Positions 33,272 to 42,964 of a DNA stretch of 64,000 nucleotides are shown piece after piece. Each line of letters starts with the position of its first letter. Position 1 is the first letter of the stretch. The notes below the pieces were generated by a model. That model searched no databases. It saw only the letters and a list, made by a program, of their open reading frames with translations, and was not told the origin of the DNA. The DNA is from Bacillus renqingensis (GTDB taxonomy: Bacteria; Bacillota; Bacilli; Bacillales; Cytobacillaceae), in the NCBI RefSeq assembly GCF_016464375.1, contig NZ_JADDIU010000006.1:1-64000 (forward strand). The letters run 5' to 3'. The translations under genes were made by a program, and so were the position numbers.

Positions 33272-34285
33272 GTGATTGGGTTAGTAATCATATTAGTCCT
33301 GGTTTTATTTCTGCCCTTTTCAGTGAAAAAGGTTGAGCACAATTTGGAACTTTTCTTATTTATTATGGGGGTAGCTGCTGCACTTGTTAGCGGTATGATG
33401 GACAAGCATTTAATCACCAAAGCTCTTGTCGATCCTATAAATATTACGATTGCGGTATTAGTGGCTGGTCTGATCACAAAATGGGCGCAAAGCCCGTTGG
33501 AAAAGTCCATCTTGGCGTTGAGCAGAATACTGACACCAAGGATTTTTCTGGCATTAACAATCATTATTTTAGGATTAGCATCAAGTATTATCACAGCGAT
33601 TATTGCTGCCATTATCCTAGTTATTGTGATTAATGTCCTGCCGCTTGATAGGAAGTCTGAAATTCGCTTTACGGTTTTAGCCTGTTTTGCCATTGGTTTA
33701 GGGGCAGCGCTTACACCAATTGGTGAGCCATTATCCACGATAACAGTCAGTAAAATGAATAAAGATTTCTTCTATTTAATCGATTTAATCGGCGTTGAAA
33801 CAATTCCAGCAGTCCTCATCTTCGGGATTTTATCCATGTTTCTCGTTAAACCGCAAAAAAGTTCAGATGGATTGAAGTCTGAAGAAAATTCGGAGAACTA
33901 TAAAGAAATTTTCATACGTTCTGCAAAGATTTATTTGTTCGTAATGGGTTTGACCTTCCTTGGACATGGTTTTGAACCATTAATCAACGAGTACATTCTT
34001 GGGCTTCATCCGATGCTGTTATATTGGATTAACATGATTTCCGCAGTCTTAGACAATGCCACCTTAGCAGCAGCTGAAATTAGTCCGGCAATGGACGGGG
34101 AAACCGTTCGTGCGATTTTGCTGGGGCTGCTCATTAGCGGCGGAATGCTTATTCCCGGGAACATTCCAAACATTATTGCGGCAGGTAAGCTTAATATCAC
34201 CAGTAAAGAATGGGCCCGATTTGGTGTACCGGTAGGACTCCTCACAATGGTTATTTATTTTATTGTTCTGTTTGTCTTTTATTAA
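33272..34285 (+). CDS. DUF1646 putative cation transporter
   Basis: 337 residues, about ten membrane helices, GTG start after AAGGGAGATGAAGAA. The family (DUF1646) belongs to the ion-transporter superfamily that includes ArsB and NhaD. Visible conserved pieces are the LTPIGEPLSTITVSK loop, the AVLDNATLAAAEISP helix and GGMLIPGNIPNIIAA, a pair of re-entrant-like motifs typical of such antiporters. Substrate unknown. Monocistronic. Confidence 0.8.
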   Translation: MIGLVIILVLVLFLPFSVKKVEHNLELFLFIMGVAAALVSGMMDKHLITKALVDPINITIAVLVAGLITKWAQSPLEKSILALSRILTPRIFLALTIIILGLASSIITAIIAAIILVIVINVLPLDRKSEIRFTVLACFAIGLGAALTPIGEPLSTITVSKMNKDFFYLIDLIGVETIPAVLIFGILSMFLVKPQKSSDGLKSEENSENYKEIFIRSAKIYLFVMGLTFLGHGFEPLINEYILGLHPMLLYWINMISAVLDNATLAAAEISPAMDGETVRAILLGLLISGGMLIPGNIPNIIAAGKLNITSKEWARFGVPVGLLTMVIYFIVLFVFY

Positions 34286-34290
34286 AAATT

Positions 34291-34363
34291 ATTGTTGTCC
34301 GGCTTTATCATAGCCGCTCATTCCCTCTTTGAAAGAGCAGCCAGAGCTGTGAGGCCGGACAAT
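34291..34363. repeat. Long imperfect inverted repeat after the DUF1646 gene
   Basis: TTGTCCGGC (34295-34303) and GCCGGACAA (34354-34362) enclose a G+C-richer core with a small CTCTT/AAGAG hairpin at its tip. No T run; the next 70 bases hold nothing else I can name. Confidence 0.55.
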
Positions 34364-34435
34364 AAGACCAACAAATATTTTGTAAATCAACCAAGAAAAT
34401 TTTCCGTACAACTACTTCATATAAAATTTTGCCTT

Positions 34436-36601
34436 TTAATGAATCAGCCTGTTCTCCTTTGCTTCTTGCTTCTTTAAACCGCCACCGTATTTTTCAATTA
34501 ATCCTTTCAGTATCAATCCAAATAATAATGTGATAACAGCAATAAAAAGCAAGACCGCCACATCCCTTTTTACAACATCCCAAAGAATGCCCCCAACCGC
34601 TTCCCTCATTAAGCTTACCGCATAGGTAAATGGTAAAAATGGATTAAGCTTTTGGAAGAAGACCGGCATGACCTGAATCGGAAAGGTTCCGCCTGCTCCG
34701 GAAATTTGCAAAACAAGAAAAACAATCGCAAGTCCCTTACCGACGTTTCCAAAAATCGATACTAATGTATACGTAATTAACATAAATACCGCACTTATAA
34801 GTAAGCCAAAAAGAATAAACCACAGTTTTGCCGTTACATATGTCTTTAACAGATAAATATCACCCAATGTAACAATGATGGCTTGGCATAAGGCAATCGT
34901 TAAAAATGTTAAAAATCTTCCTAAGTAAAGATGATTACGGTGATAGTTATTTGGCAATCCATTTAATTTTACCGTAATCAAGGAAATTAGCAGCATTGCT
35001 CCAACCCATAATGATAAGGTAGTAAAAAAAGGGGACATGGCTGAGCCATAATTAGGAATCGGGAAGAGTCTCCTCTCCTTCATCAATACCGGTTCAGCAA
35101 AATAATTACTCTCTTTATTTACATCATTTCGCAATAAATCAATGATTTCATGAATATCCTCTGACTTTTCAAATTGGTGTATTTGTTTGGCTAGAGTAGA
35201 AATTTTGTCCTTCACAGTTGGGAAGTCACGTTTGATCAAAGCGAGATCTCTTTTGCCAATCAAAATTCCCTTTGCTGCATCATTTAGTATTTTTCTTATT
35301 TGCGGCAGTGTTTTGTCCGCATTAGTAAAAAATTCATTCGCCTTTAAGGGAATCCTTTTTGCTGTATCTCCTATTTGATTAATTTTAGGTGCGATTTTTG
35401 AATCATATCCGGCTAATATTTGTCCCAAGCCTAAAGTAACATTCTTGGCAATCTGGTTCGTTTGTTCTAGTAACGCTTGTGATGGAGTACCTACTGCTTG
35501 AATGGTCTTTAAATTCTGTAAAAGTTTCTCTGTTCGATTCCTTTGTTCACTTAACCGTGCTTGCTCATTGGCAAAGATAGTGGTTCCTGCCATATGGTTT
35601 AACCTATCAAACAGATTGATCAAGAGTGTTTCGATTTTAATCAAGGCATTTAAATGGGTGATTCCATCATTTATTGCCTTTCCTTTTTCCTCCTCACTCA
35701 GATTATTTGTGAGAAGCAGCCCGGTTATTTGTTCAACCGTTCCGGATGCCTGTTCCATATAGGTCAGGTTTTGTTTAACAGTAGGAGCAAGATTGGCAAA
35801 GGCATCCTTGTTTTGGTCAAGAAAATTTGTGATCTGACCGGACACTCCTCGCGCATGATGGATAATCCCTTCTACTTTATTAATGTTATTTTGTAATTCT
35901 GCAATAATAATTTGGGCTTGATTTGAATCTTCAGTTGCGGTTTTGATAATTTTTTCTGCTTCACCTAAATGATCATTGAGCCAGTAAATCATCGTTTTTA
36001 ATTTTTCAATATCAGGAAGATTTTTTTGCAGTTCAATTCCCAGTTGGTTAAAAATGTCAAAAATAACCCCGTTAGCCGTTTTTACAAAGTTTTTACTAAT
36101 TTCATCCTTTATCCCTGTTGCTCCTTTAACGGTAATTTTAGGTGCAACTGCGTTTATTTTTTCATTTACTGAATAAAGCAGCGCTGGCTTTTCAGGTTGC
36201 TCATTTAAAACCGTGGCGATTTTCGCTGAGAAGTCTTTTGGAATGATAATACTGGCAAAATATTTCCCTTTTTTTACCCCCTCATTCGCCTCGTGTGTAT
36301 CCACAAATTTCCATCCTAAGGCTTTATCTCTGCTTAATGACTGGATTATTTCTTCACCGATATTAAGGCTTTTTCCCTTTAAGACCGCCCCATCATCTTT
36401 ATTGGCGACCGCTATGGGTATTCCTTTCGTATTGCTGTAGGGATCCCATGAGGCTTTAATATTAAACCAGGCATAAAGGGATGGGAGAATCATTAAGGCT
36501 ACGATAATGAAGGCGGTAGCCCAATTATTTATAATACTTAATAAATCGTCTCGATAAATCGTAAAAACTTTTTTCACCTGCACTGACCACCTACTCTTCA
36601 T
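34436..36601 (-). CDS. YhgE/Pip-domain membrane protein
   Basis: 721 residues. One N-terminal helix (ATAFIIVALMILPSLYAWFNI, about 30-50), the conserved segment IKASWDPYSNTKGIPIAVANKDDGA, a long extracytoplasmic coiled-coil region (about 190-500), and five to six C-terminal helices with an ABC-2 permease-like fold. The family includes B. subtilis YhgE and the lactococcal phage-infection protein Pip, a phage receptor; some members secrete or pair with ESX/T7SS components. No partner ATPase is adjacent. Start ATG 36601. Confidence 0.88.
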   Translation of the reverse strand: MKSRWSVQVKKVFTIYRDDLLSIINNWATAFIIVALMILPSLYAWFNIKASWDPYSNTKGIPIAVANKDDGAVLKGKSLNIGEEIIQSLSRDKALGWKFVDTHEANEGVKKGKYFASIIIPKDFSAKIATVLNEQPEKPALLYSVNEKINAVAPKITVKGATGIKDEISKNFVKTANGVIFDIFNQLGIELQKNLPDIEKLKTMIYWLNDHLGEAEKIIKTATEDSNQAQIIIAELQNNINKVEGIIHHARGVSGQITNFLDQNKDAFANLAPTVKQNLTYMEQASGTVEQITGLLLTNNLSEEEKGKAINDGITHLNALIKIETLLINLFDRLNHMAGTTIFANEQARLSEQRNRTEKLLQNLKTIQAVGTPSQALLEQTNQIAKNVTLGLGQILAGYDSKIAPKINQIGDTAKRIPLKANEFFTNADKTLPQIRKILNDAAKGILIGKRDLALIKRDFPTVKDKISTLAKQIHQFEKSEDIHEIIDLLRNDVNKESNYFAEPVLMKERRLFPIPNYGSAMSPFFTTLSLWVGAMLLISLITVKLNGLPNNYHRNHLYLGRFLTFLTIALCQAIIVTLGDIYLLKTYVTAKLWFILFGLLISAVFMLITYTLVSIFGNVGKGLAIVFLVLQISGAGGTFPIQVMPVFFQKLNPFLPFTYAVSLMREAVGGILWDVVKRDVAVLLFIAVITLLFGLILKGLIEKYGGGLKKQEAKENRLIH

Positions 36602-36787
36602 GTTTCCTTTTATTATTTGTCTTAATGCTAAGTTGATTCGCTTTTGCGGAAGAAGAGAAGCAAAACAAACAGAAATCTGTCAAAAGTAGCTGGAATAAAA
36701 CCATTTGAAGTAAAATAATATTGGAATTGCCTGTCATTCTTTGTTATAGTTACTGTGATTCATGTTTATCTCGAGGAGGTCGTATAG

Positions 36788-37462
36788 ATGACGCAAAATA
36801 TTGCCAGAATGATTGACCATACATTATTAAAAGCAGATGCGACTAAAGCGCAAATCGTTAAATTGGTAAATGAAGCAAAGGAATATTCCTTTGCATCGGT
36901 CTGTATTAACCCAACATGGGTCAGCACGGCTGCCGAGATGCTTAAAGATACTCCGGATGTAAAGGTTTGTACGGTAATCGGTTTTCCGCTTGGGGCAACA
37001 ACAACGGAGACAAAGGCGTTTGAAACAAAGAACGCCATTGAAAATGGAGCAAGTGAAATTGATATGGTGATCAATATCGGTGCTCTGAAAGCGAAGCAAG
37101 ATGAATTAGTGGAAAGTGATATCAAGAGTGTTGTCGAAGCAGCGAAGGGAAGGGCATTAGTTAAGGTAATTATTGAAACATGTCTCTTAACGGACGAAGA
37201 AAAGGAACGGGCGTGTAAGCTTTCCGTTAAAGCGGGGGCGGATTTTGTAAAAACCTCAACTGGATTTTCAACCGGAGGGGCAACGATTGAGGATATTCGT
37301 TTAATGCGTAAGACTGTTGGAGCTGATATCGGGGTAAAGGCCTCCGGCGGCGTTCGCAGACGTGAAGATGCATTGGCAATGATAGAGGCCGGGGCCAGCC
37401 GAATTGGCGCTAGCTCAGGCGTGGCTATTTGTAAGGGAGAAGTTTCTAATAGCCATTATTAG
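36788..37462 (+). CDS. deoC: Deoxyribose-phosphate aldolase
   Basis: 224 residues. Class I aldolase that splits 2-deoxyribose-5-phosphate into glyceraldehyde-3-P and acetaldehyde in deoxynucleoside breakdown. Schiff-base lysine Lys155 in [11 protein letters not shown], catalytic Asp92 in EIDMVIN, and Lys184-type KASGGVR loop. ATG after TCGAGGAGGTCGTATAG. No deoR, pdp or nupC is adjacent, so it stands outside the usual operon. The stop codon abuts repeat copy 4. Confidence 0.94.
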   Translation: MTQNIARMIDHTLLKADATKAQIVKLVNEAKEYSFASVCINPTWVSTAAEMLKDTPDVKVCTVIGFPLGATTTETKAFETKNAIENGASEIDMVINIGALKAKQDELVESDIKSVVEAAKGRALVKVIIETCLLTDEEKERACKLSVKAGADFVKTSTGFSTGGATIEDIRLMRKTVGADIGVKASGGVRRREDALAMIEAGASRIGASSGVAICKGEVSNSHY

Positions 37463-37645
37463 AAAAGCGCAAGCGCCCTGGTCAGCGGCGTATGGCCTGG
37501 AGCACTCCAACTGAGATAAAGGAAACACGAAGAGCCGGAGGCGATTCGATGTTGACTTATCGTAGGGCGGAGAGCGAAGGACACTAGCCGCTAGGGCGCT
37601 GGAGCTAGACATTTCTCAAAGTCGAGTGATATAAATTCTGATATT
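37463..37645 (+). repeat. Dispersed intergenic element, copy 4
   Basis: Starts AAAAGCGCAAGCGCCCTGG directly after the deoC stop and ends AGTGATATAAATTCTGATA just before the deoC terminator. Same interior core as copies 3 and 5. Confidence 0.85.
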
Positions 37646-37650
37646 ATTAT

Positions 37651-37682
37651 AAACCAGGGGGCTGCTTGCCCCCTGGTTTTTT
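37651..37682. terminator. Bidirectional terminator between deoC and pit
   Basis: AAACCAGGGGGC pairs perfectly with GCCCCCTGGTTT around TGCTT; T residues on both strands. Confidence 0.88.
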
Positions 37683-38685
37683 AAGTAAAAATTAGCTGTA
37701 AAATAAAATAGATGATGGCTGAAAGTAATGCCGTTATCGGCAGTGTAATAACCCATGTGATCAGCATGCGCTGTGCCGTATCCCATTTAACACCTTTAAG
37801 ACGATGAGAAGCTCCAACGCCCAAAATTCCCGAAGAAATAACATGTGTTGTACTGACAGGTAAATGGATATAAGTAGCTCCAAAAATAATGGCTGCACCG
37901 GTTAAATCGGCTGCAACACCATTGATCGGGCGGAGTTTCATAATTTTCCCGCCAACGGTTTTAATAATCTTCCAGCCTCCTATAGAAGTCCCTAGTCCCA
38001 TTGCCAATGCACAAGCTAGTTGTACCCAAAAAGGGACATCCGAATTATGTGGCAGAAACTGATTAGCGATTAGGGCCATTGTAATAATCCCCATCGATTT
38101 CTGGGCATCGTTTGTCCCGTGGGAATACGATTGTATGGCCGCAGTAGCGATTTGAATGTAGCGAAAGTTTCGATTAGTTTTGGTTAGATTAAAATTCTTA
38201 AATACCACTTTAAAAATACTATATATGATATAACCTACTGTAAAAGCTAAAATTGGTGAAAGAATAAGTGCTTCGATTATTTTAACAAAGCCGCTATAGT
38301 TGAGGACCGTATATCCTTCCGCAGTAATTGCTGCACCTGCAATCGAACCGATTAATGCGTGAGAAGAACTGCTTGGAATCCCGAAATACCAGGTGATTAA
38401 ATTCCAGGCAATGGCTGAGATTAACGCCGCTAATATAACAATGGAACCATGTTCAAGCTTAAATGGGTCCACAATATCTTTTGAGATCGTTTTAGCGACC
38501 CCGGTAAATGTCAAGGCACCAAGAAAATTCATCACCGCCGCTAAAATAATCGCATGGCGCGGTTTCAACGCCTTTGTTGAAACTGCTGTTGCTATCGCAT
38601 TTGCTGTGTCATGGAATCCATTAATAAAATCAAATGCAAGAGCACCAATAACTATTAAGATGGTTAAAATCAATACAATGCTCAT
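37681..38685 (-). CDS. pit: Inorganic phosphate transporter, PiT family
   Basis: 334 residues, about ten helices, H+-coupled phosphate permease. Family repeats GFHDTANAIATAVSTKAL (near the N-terminus) and SHGTNDAQKSMGIITMAL with DDxxN-like motifs, and a GTSIGGWKIIKTVG segment. Cotranscribed after its DUF47 partner with an 11-bp gap, as in B. subtilis ykaA-pit. Confidence 0.93.
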   Translation of the reverse strand: MSIVLILTILIVIGALAFDFINGFHDTANAIATAVSTKALKPRHAIILAAVMNFLGALTFTGVAKTISKDIVDPFKLEHGSIVILAALISAIAWNLITWYFGIPSSSSHALIGSIAGAAITAEGYTVLNYSGFVKIIEALILSPILAFTVGYIIYSIFKVVFKNFNLTKTNRNFRYIQIATAAIQSYSHGTNDAQKSMGIITMALIANQFLPHNSDVPFWVQLACALAMGLGTSIGGWKIIKTVGGKIMKLRPINGVAADLTGAAIIFGATYIHLPVSTTHVISSGILGVGASHRLKGVKWDTAQRMLITWVITLPITALLSAIIYFILQLIFT

Positions 38686-38696
38686 GGTTGTGCTCC

Positions 38697-39311
38697 TTAT
38701 GCATTTTTCATAATAATGGTTTCAAGTGTATTGGCAACGGTTTGACAGTTATCGGCAATATCCTCAAAGTATTCATAAATTTCTTTGTACTGAATAATAC
38801 GAATCGGGTCCTTTTCAACGTTAAACAAATGTTTAATCGATTGTCTTAAAATGTTATCACATTGCGACTCGTAATCCTTAATTTTAATGGCATGCTCTCG
38901 TATTTGTTGAAGTTTTTTATTCGACAATAGTTCTACTGCTTTATCAATTTCAAGGACGCTTTCATGGATGGCGTCAACGAATTTTTTCATAAAGTCATCA
39001 GCTTGGGTTATGGAATACATTTCGAATAGTGCGGCAGTTGCTTCTAGACCATCTAACACATCATCCATGCACATGGCAAGGCTTAGGATATCTTCCCGTT
39101 CAATGGGCGTAATAAAGGCATCGTTTAATTCTTTAATGACTTCGTGAACACGGGTATCTCCTGTTGATTCGTACTCCTTCATTTTTTCTGCAAAGATTTT
39201 TAAATCACTAATATTTTTCAATTTATAATCTGTAAAAAACTGGGAGCTTTCTTTTAAGTTTACTGAAATATGATTAAGCAAAATAGAAAATTTATCATGC
39301 TTTTTTGCCAT
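38697..39311 (-). CDS. DUF47 (PhoU-like) accessory protein of the phosphate transporter
   Basis: 204 residues from ATG 39311, eight bases after GGAGG; an earlier in-frame ATG at 39326 overlaps that site. All-helical PhoU-like fold with acidic repeats (DDVLDGLEATAALFEMY, EYFEDIADNCQTVANTLE). Partner of PiT transporters; homologous to B. subtilis YkaA. First gene of the two-gene operon. Confidence 0.9.
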   Translation of the reverse strand: MAKKHDKFSILLNHISVNLKESSQFFTDYKLKNISDLKIFAEKMKEYESTGDTRVHEVIKELNDAFITPIEREDILSLAMCMDDVLDGLEATAALFEMYSITQADDFMKKFVDAIHESVLEIDKAVELLSNKKLQQIREHAIKIKDYESQCDNILRQSIKHLFNVEKDPIRIIQYKEIYEYFEDIADNCQTVANTLETIIMKNA

Positions 39312-39623
39312 AACAGGTTCCTCCATTTTTCGAGTATATATGCCGCATCAACTTACTTATTTTATCGAATAATTGTCGAAAAATGATACATTTTAAATGA
39401 AATTTACAAAAACTTAACATTAGAATTTTCAGAATATTATACTTGTATTATTAAGTTACTTTTACCTTTGATTGTTTGATTTATGTATCAAGATTTTTAG
39501 AAAATTTAAGAGTATAAAACGGAAAAAAGGGAAATGTAAAAAGTATAGACAGTGAGAATTCATCTTCATTGTCTTGGTTTGCTTAAAATGCTTTCTATGG
39601 ATACTTAAAAAGGAGTGTTCTTC
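39312..39623. other. AT-rich divergent spacer between DUF47 and the GlsB/YeaQ gene
   Basis: 312 bases, very AT-rich, must hold the two divergent promoters. I looked for a sigma-B box upstream of the stress-type membrane gene and found no convincing match. Nothing else seen. Confidence 0.6.
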
Positions 39624-39878
39624 ATGAGCTTTATTTGGTCTTTAATTGTAGGAGGAGTGATTGGCTGGTTAGCTGGTCTAATTGCGGGTAGAAATATTCC
39701 TGGGGGCATTATTGGTAATATTATTGCAGGATTTGTCGGTGCATGGCTTGGAACAGCTATTTTAGGAAATTGGGGACCGCATGTAGCTGATTTTGCGATT
39801 ATCCCGGCAATAATTGGTGCGGTCGTGTTAGTCCTCCTGCTAAGCTTCATTATGAGGGCCTTCAGGAAAGCTGGATAA
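39624..39878 (+). CDS. GlsB/YeaQ/YmgE family membrane protein
   Basis: 84 residues from ATG 39624 (AAAAGGAG upstream). Three Gly-rich helices: SFIWSLIVGGVIGWLAGLIAG, the GGIIGNIIAGFVGAWLGTAIL repeat, and a C-terminal helix with a basic tail. The family is linked to general stress (GlsB, transglycosylase-associated protein) but its molecular role is unknown. Single gene with a strong terminator. Confidence 0.88.
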   Translation: MSFIWSLIVGGVIGWLAGLIAGRNIPGGIIGNIIAGFVGAWLGTAILGNWGPHVADFAIIPAIIGAVVLVLLLSFIMRAFRKAG

Positions 39879-39892
39879 CAAAAAAGGACATA

Positions 39893-39928
39893 AGAAAAAG
39901 CCTCCCTTTATTTCGGAGGCTTTTTCTT
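39893..39928 (+). terminator. Terminator of the GlsB/YeaQ gene
   Basis: AAAAGCCTCC pairs with GGAGGCTTTT, followed by T residues. Confidence 0.85.
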
Positions 39929-40029
39929 TGTATGCCACTAATTACCACCCTTACGACATTCTTAGTTATGTTATCCTTATCCTATAGATATCACTTGGGA
40001 AAAAAGCGATAACAAAGGGTGGGTTATAC

Positions 40030-40428
40030 ATGAAAATTGTTTTTGCCTCAATACCAAGTCAAGAGCAAGAAATCTGTAAGCTTGTCAGGTATATTTATGC
40101 CAATATATTTCCACTTTATTTTACCGATGATGAGATTGCACAGTTTGAACGACTACAAGTATTGGATTCCTCGAAAAAAAAGTTTGAAGAAATTGGTACA
40201 TTAAAGGATGCTTTTCAGGTGATGACAAGTATCCAAACGATCATTTCAATTCTCGAATCTTCTCAACTGAATGAACAGTATGCTGATTTATTTAATAGAA
40301 ATGTGGCATATCTTAATGATTTTGGCTTGTTTTTTCCATTTGAGTTTGAGCAGTTTGCCGATCCAAAAAATATAAATAATATGATGCTTAGTATTTATTC
40401 GAAAGCGGATAATGAACTGCTTATTTAG
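40030..40428 (+). CDS. YhcU-like (DUF5365) protein
   Basis: 132 residues, soluble, mostly helical (IPSQEQEICKLVRYIYANIFP; GTLKDAFQVMTSIQTIISILE). It resembles B. subtilis YhcU as I recall it, which lies a few genes from pgcA there too; confidence in the family is moderate and the function is unknown. ATG follows AAAGGGTGGGTTATAC. Confidence 0.6.
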   Translation: MKIVFASIPSQEQEICKLVRYIYANIFPLYFTDDEIAQFERLQVLDSSKKKFEEIGTLKDAFQVMTSIQTIISILESSQLNEQYADLFNRNVAYLNDFGLFFPFEFEQFADPKNINNMMLSIYSKADNELLI

Positions 40429-40459
40429 AAAAGGCCTAAATAATGGCTTTTTCTTTTTT
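40428..40459 (+). terminator. Terminator of the YhcU-like gene
   Basis: GAAAAGGCC pairs with GGCTTTTTC (one mismatch), then T residues. The next 210 bases to pgcA hold only AT-rich promoter sequence. Confidence 0.7.
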
Positions 40460-40669
40460 ATGGAAATGGGAGCGATGTATAACTATCTCTGTTTAAAATT
40501 AAAGTGACAATTTTTAATTTGTGAGGGATAGCTCTCGCATATCGCCTTTTTTTTGGTAAAATGGTAAAGGAAATAGGCTCATGTCTATTTTGCAAAATTT
40601 GCTGGTTCAAGCAAATTTTTAAGGAGTTTCCGACTAATACAGTACATAAAAACTGGAGGGTATGTCGTC

Positions 40670-42403
40670 ATGGATTGGAAAGCGGCAGCTAAAAGCTGGA
40701 TGGAATTTGAAGGATTAGATGAAGAATTAAGGCAACAATTAGAAACAATTAAAGACGATGAAAAACATTTGGAAGAAGCCTTTTATAAAAATTTAGAATT
40801 TGGTACCGGAGGCATGCGCGGTGAAATAGGTGCAGGTACAAATCGAATGAATATCTATACAGTACGCAAAGCTTCGGCAGGACTGGCTGCATACATAGAA
40901 CAATTTGGGGAAGAAGCAAAAAGACGAGGCGTTGTAATTGCCTTCGATTCGCGTCACAAATCACCGGAATTTGCGATGGAGGCTGCGAAAACGTTGGCTA
41001 CCAGAGGAATCCAGACCTATGTATTTGACGAACTTAGACCGACACCGGAACTGTCTTTTGCCTTAAGGACATTGCAAGCCTTTTCTGGGATTGTCGTCAC
41101 AGCAAGCCATAACCCGCCTGAATATAACGGATATAAGGTATATGGTTCGGATGGGGGTCAATTGCCACCTAAAGCAGCAGATGAACTGATCGTAAAGGTA
41201 AATGAAATAGAAAACGAATTGTTAATCGAGGTTGAAAGTGAAGAAAAATTGCGGGCTCTAGGGCTGATCAAAACGATTGGTTCAGAAATTGACCATGCCT
41301 ATATTGAAAAATTAAAAACGATTTCTGAAAATCCAAACCTAGCCGAAGAAACCGAAATCAAGATTGTTTTTACCCCTTTACATGGTACGGCCAATAAGCC
41401 TGTACGTGCTGCACTTTCTGCTCTAGGCTATAAAAATGTAACAGTTGTTAAAGAACAAGAACTTCCGGATGCCAATTTTTCAACGGTAAAAAGTCCTAAT
41501 CCAGAGGAGCACGCAGCCTTTGAACTAGCGATTCGCGACGGGAAACGGGTGGGGGCAGATATCTTAGTTGCAACCGACCCTGATGCTGACCGCTTAGGTA
41601 TCGCAGTACAAAACACCGAGGGAGAATACGTCGTGCTAACCGGAAATCAGACCGGCGCCTTATTACTTGATTATCTGCTTAAACAGAAAAAGGAAAAAGG
41701 AACCTTACCTCGAAACGGGGTAGTTTTAAAAACCATTGTAACGTCTGAACTGGGAAAAAAGATTGCTTCTGCTTACCAATTAGAGACAATCGACGTATTA
41801 ACAGGGTTTAAGTTTATTGCGGAAAAAATAAAGGAATATGATGCAAGCGGTGACTACCAATTTTTATTTGGTTATGAAGAATCATATGGCTATTTAATTG
41901 GGGATTTTGCCCGTGATAAGGATGCCGTTCAAGCTGCTTTGTTGGCAACAGAAGTATGTGCGTATTATAAAAAGCAAGGGATGTCTCTTTATGACGGTTT
42001 AATGCAAGTATTTGAAAGATATGGTTATTATCAAGAAGGTCTTCGCTCCCTAACGCTTAAAGGGAAAGAAGGAGCAGAAAAGATTGAGCGGTTATTGGCT
42101 TCCTTCCGAAGCGAACCGTTACATCGTTTAGGTTCTTTAAAGACAACGGCGGTAGAGGATTACTTAACGGGGGTCCGGACAACAAATGACGGAGAAGAAA
42201 CCATCGCTTTACCGAAATCCAATGTCTTGAAATACATCTTTGAGGATGGGTCATGGGTTTGTTTACGACCATCTGGAACCGAACCAAAAGTTAAGTTTTA
42301 CTTTGGGGTCAATAGTGAAAATTTAGGCAAGAGTAAAAGGAAGTTGCATGAAATTGAACGAGACTTTATGGATATAGTTAACCAAAAAATGGACACTGTC
42401 TAA
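40670..42403 (+). CDS. pgcA: Alpha-phosphoglucomutase
   Basis: 577 residues, the length of Bacillus PgcA. Interconverts glucose-6-P and glucose-1-P for UDP-glucose, glycolipid anchor and teichoic acid synthesis. Phosphoserine loop [11 protein letters not shown] with Ser146 (144-154), metal loop DPDADRLG (about 301), sugar loop GYEESYGY and C-terminal phosphate-binding [15 protein letters not shown] follows ACTGGAGGGTATGTCGTC. yhdB and spoVR follow as in B. subtilis. Confidence 0.94.
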   Translation: MDWKAAAKSWMEFEGLDEELRQQLETIKDDEKHLEEAFYKNLEFGTGGMRGEIGAGTNRMNIYTVRKASAGLAAYIEQFGEEAKRRGVVIAFDSRHKSPEFAMEAAKTLATRGIQTYVFDELRPTPELSFALRTLQAFSGIVVTASHNPPEYNGYKVYGSDGGQLPPKAADELIVKVNEIENELLIEVESEEKLRALGLIKTIGSEIDHAYIEKLKTISENPNLAEETEIKIVFTPLHGTANKPVRAALSALGYKNVTVVKEQELPDANFSTVKSPNPEEHAAFELAIRDGKRVGADILVATDPDADRLGIAVQNTEGEYVVLTGNQTGALLLDYLLKQKKEKGTLPRNGVVLKTIVTSELGKKIASAYQLETIDVLTGFKFIAEKIKEYDASGDYQFLFGYEESYGYLIGDFARDKDAVQAALLATEVCAYYKKQGMSLYDGLMQVFERYGYYQEGLRSLTLKGKEGAEKIERLLASFRSEPLHRLGSLKTTAVEDYLTGVRTTNDGEETIALPKSNVLKYIFEDGSWVCLRPSGTEPKVKFYFGVNSENLGKSKRKLHEIERDFMDIVNQKMDTV

Positions 42404-42410
42404 AAAATGG

Positions 42411-42441
42411 GAAGCACGGCTGTTTATAGCCGTGCTTTTCT
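42411..42441 (+). terminator. Terminator of pgcA
   Basis: GAAGCACGGCT pairs with AGCCGTGCTTTTC around GTTTAT. Confidence 0.85.
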
Positions 42442-42506
42442 GGTGGAATTCTTTAGTCCGGTTAAGTAATCATGTTTTTTTAGAAAAAATGTATCCACTT
42501 GTTTGT

Positions 42507-42761
42507 TCAGGAAAGACTATACATCGGTGTCTCAGTTAATTCTTCATCAAGCGTCTCATTCGCATGGTCGATGTAGCGAAGCAGACTATAGAGTTTTCTT
42601 TCTATAACAGTGTAATCACGTTCAAAATTGTAGGCATGCAGGAAATGTTCAATCTTTTTTGACAGGAATTGGTCAGTTGTTCGTACCATCAAAATGAGTA
42701 AATTGTCCCATTCAGAACGGTGTGTATAAAACAAGGCACGGTCATAATCCATTTTATTCAT
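42507..42761 (-). CDS. yhdB: YhdB-like protein
   Basis: 84 residues, no membrane helix: MDYDRALFYTHRSEWDNLLILMVRTTDQFLSKKIEHFLHAYNFE in outline matches the YhdB family of Bacillus (Pfam YhdB-like), of unknown function. The neighbourhood (between pgcA and spoVR) agrees. ATG at 42761 follows AGGGGGAGAGAATGAA. Divergent from spoVR across 203 bases. Confidence 0.75.
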   Translation of the reverse strand: MNKMDYDRALFYTHRSEWDNLLILMVRTTDQFLSKKIEHFLHAYNFERDYTVIERKLYSLLRYIDHANETLDEELTETPMYSLS

Positions 42762-42905
42762 TTCATTCTCTCCCCCTTAATAGGAGTTGAGTTTAGTGTA
42801 TGCGATTTTAAAAAGGAGACACACAGAAAATGTTGGACTTCTAATGGTACAGCGGTTTTCAACATTTCCCTGTATATTTTTTTAAAACAGTTTTTTCGAT
42901 CTTGT

Positions 42906-42935
42906 TTCATCATTCCCGCCTTTTCTTCATACATT
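42906..42935 (+). promoter_or_regulatory. Sigma-E promoter of spoVR
   Basis: TTCATCAT (42906-42913), 14 bases, then CATACATT (42928-42935), a perfect match to the sigma-E -10 CATACANT. spoVR is sigma-E controlled in B. subtilis. Confidence 0.65.
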
Positions 42936-42964
42936 GAGGTAAGAAGAAAAGGGGGGATTGGCAG

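Noticed and set aside
34292-34477. 61-residue frame after the DUF1646 gene
   Set aside because: Lies over an inverted repeat, has no ribosome site and runs into the YhgE/Pip gene on the other strand.
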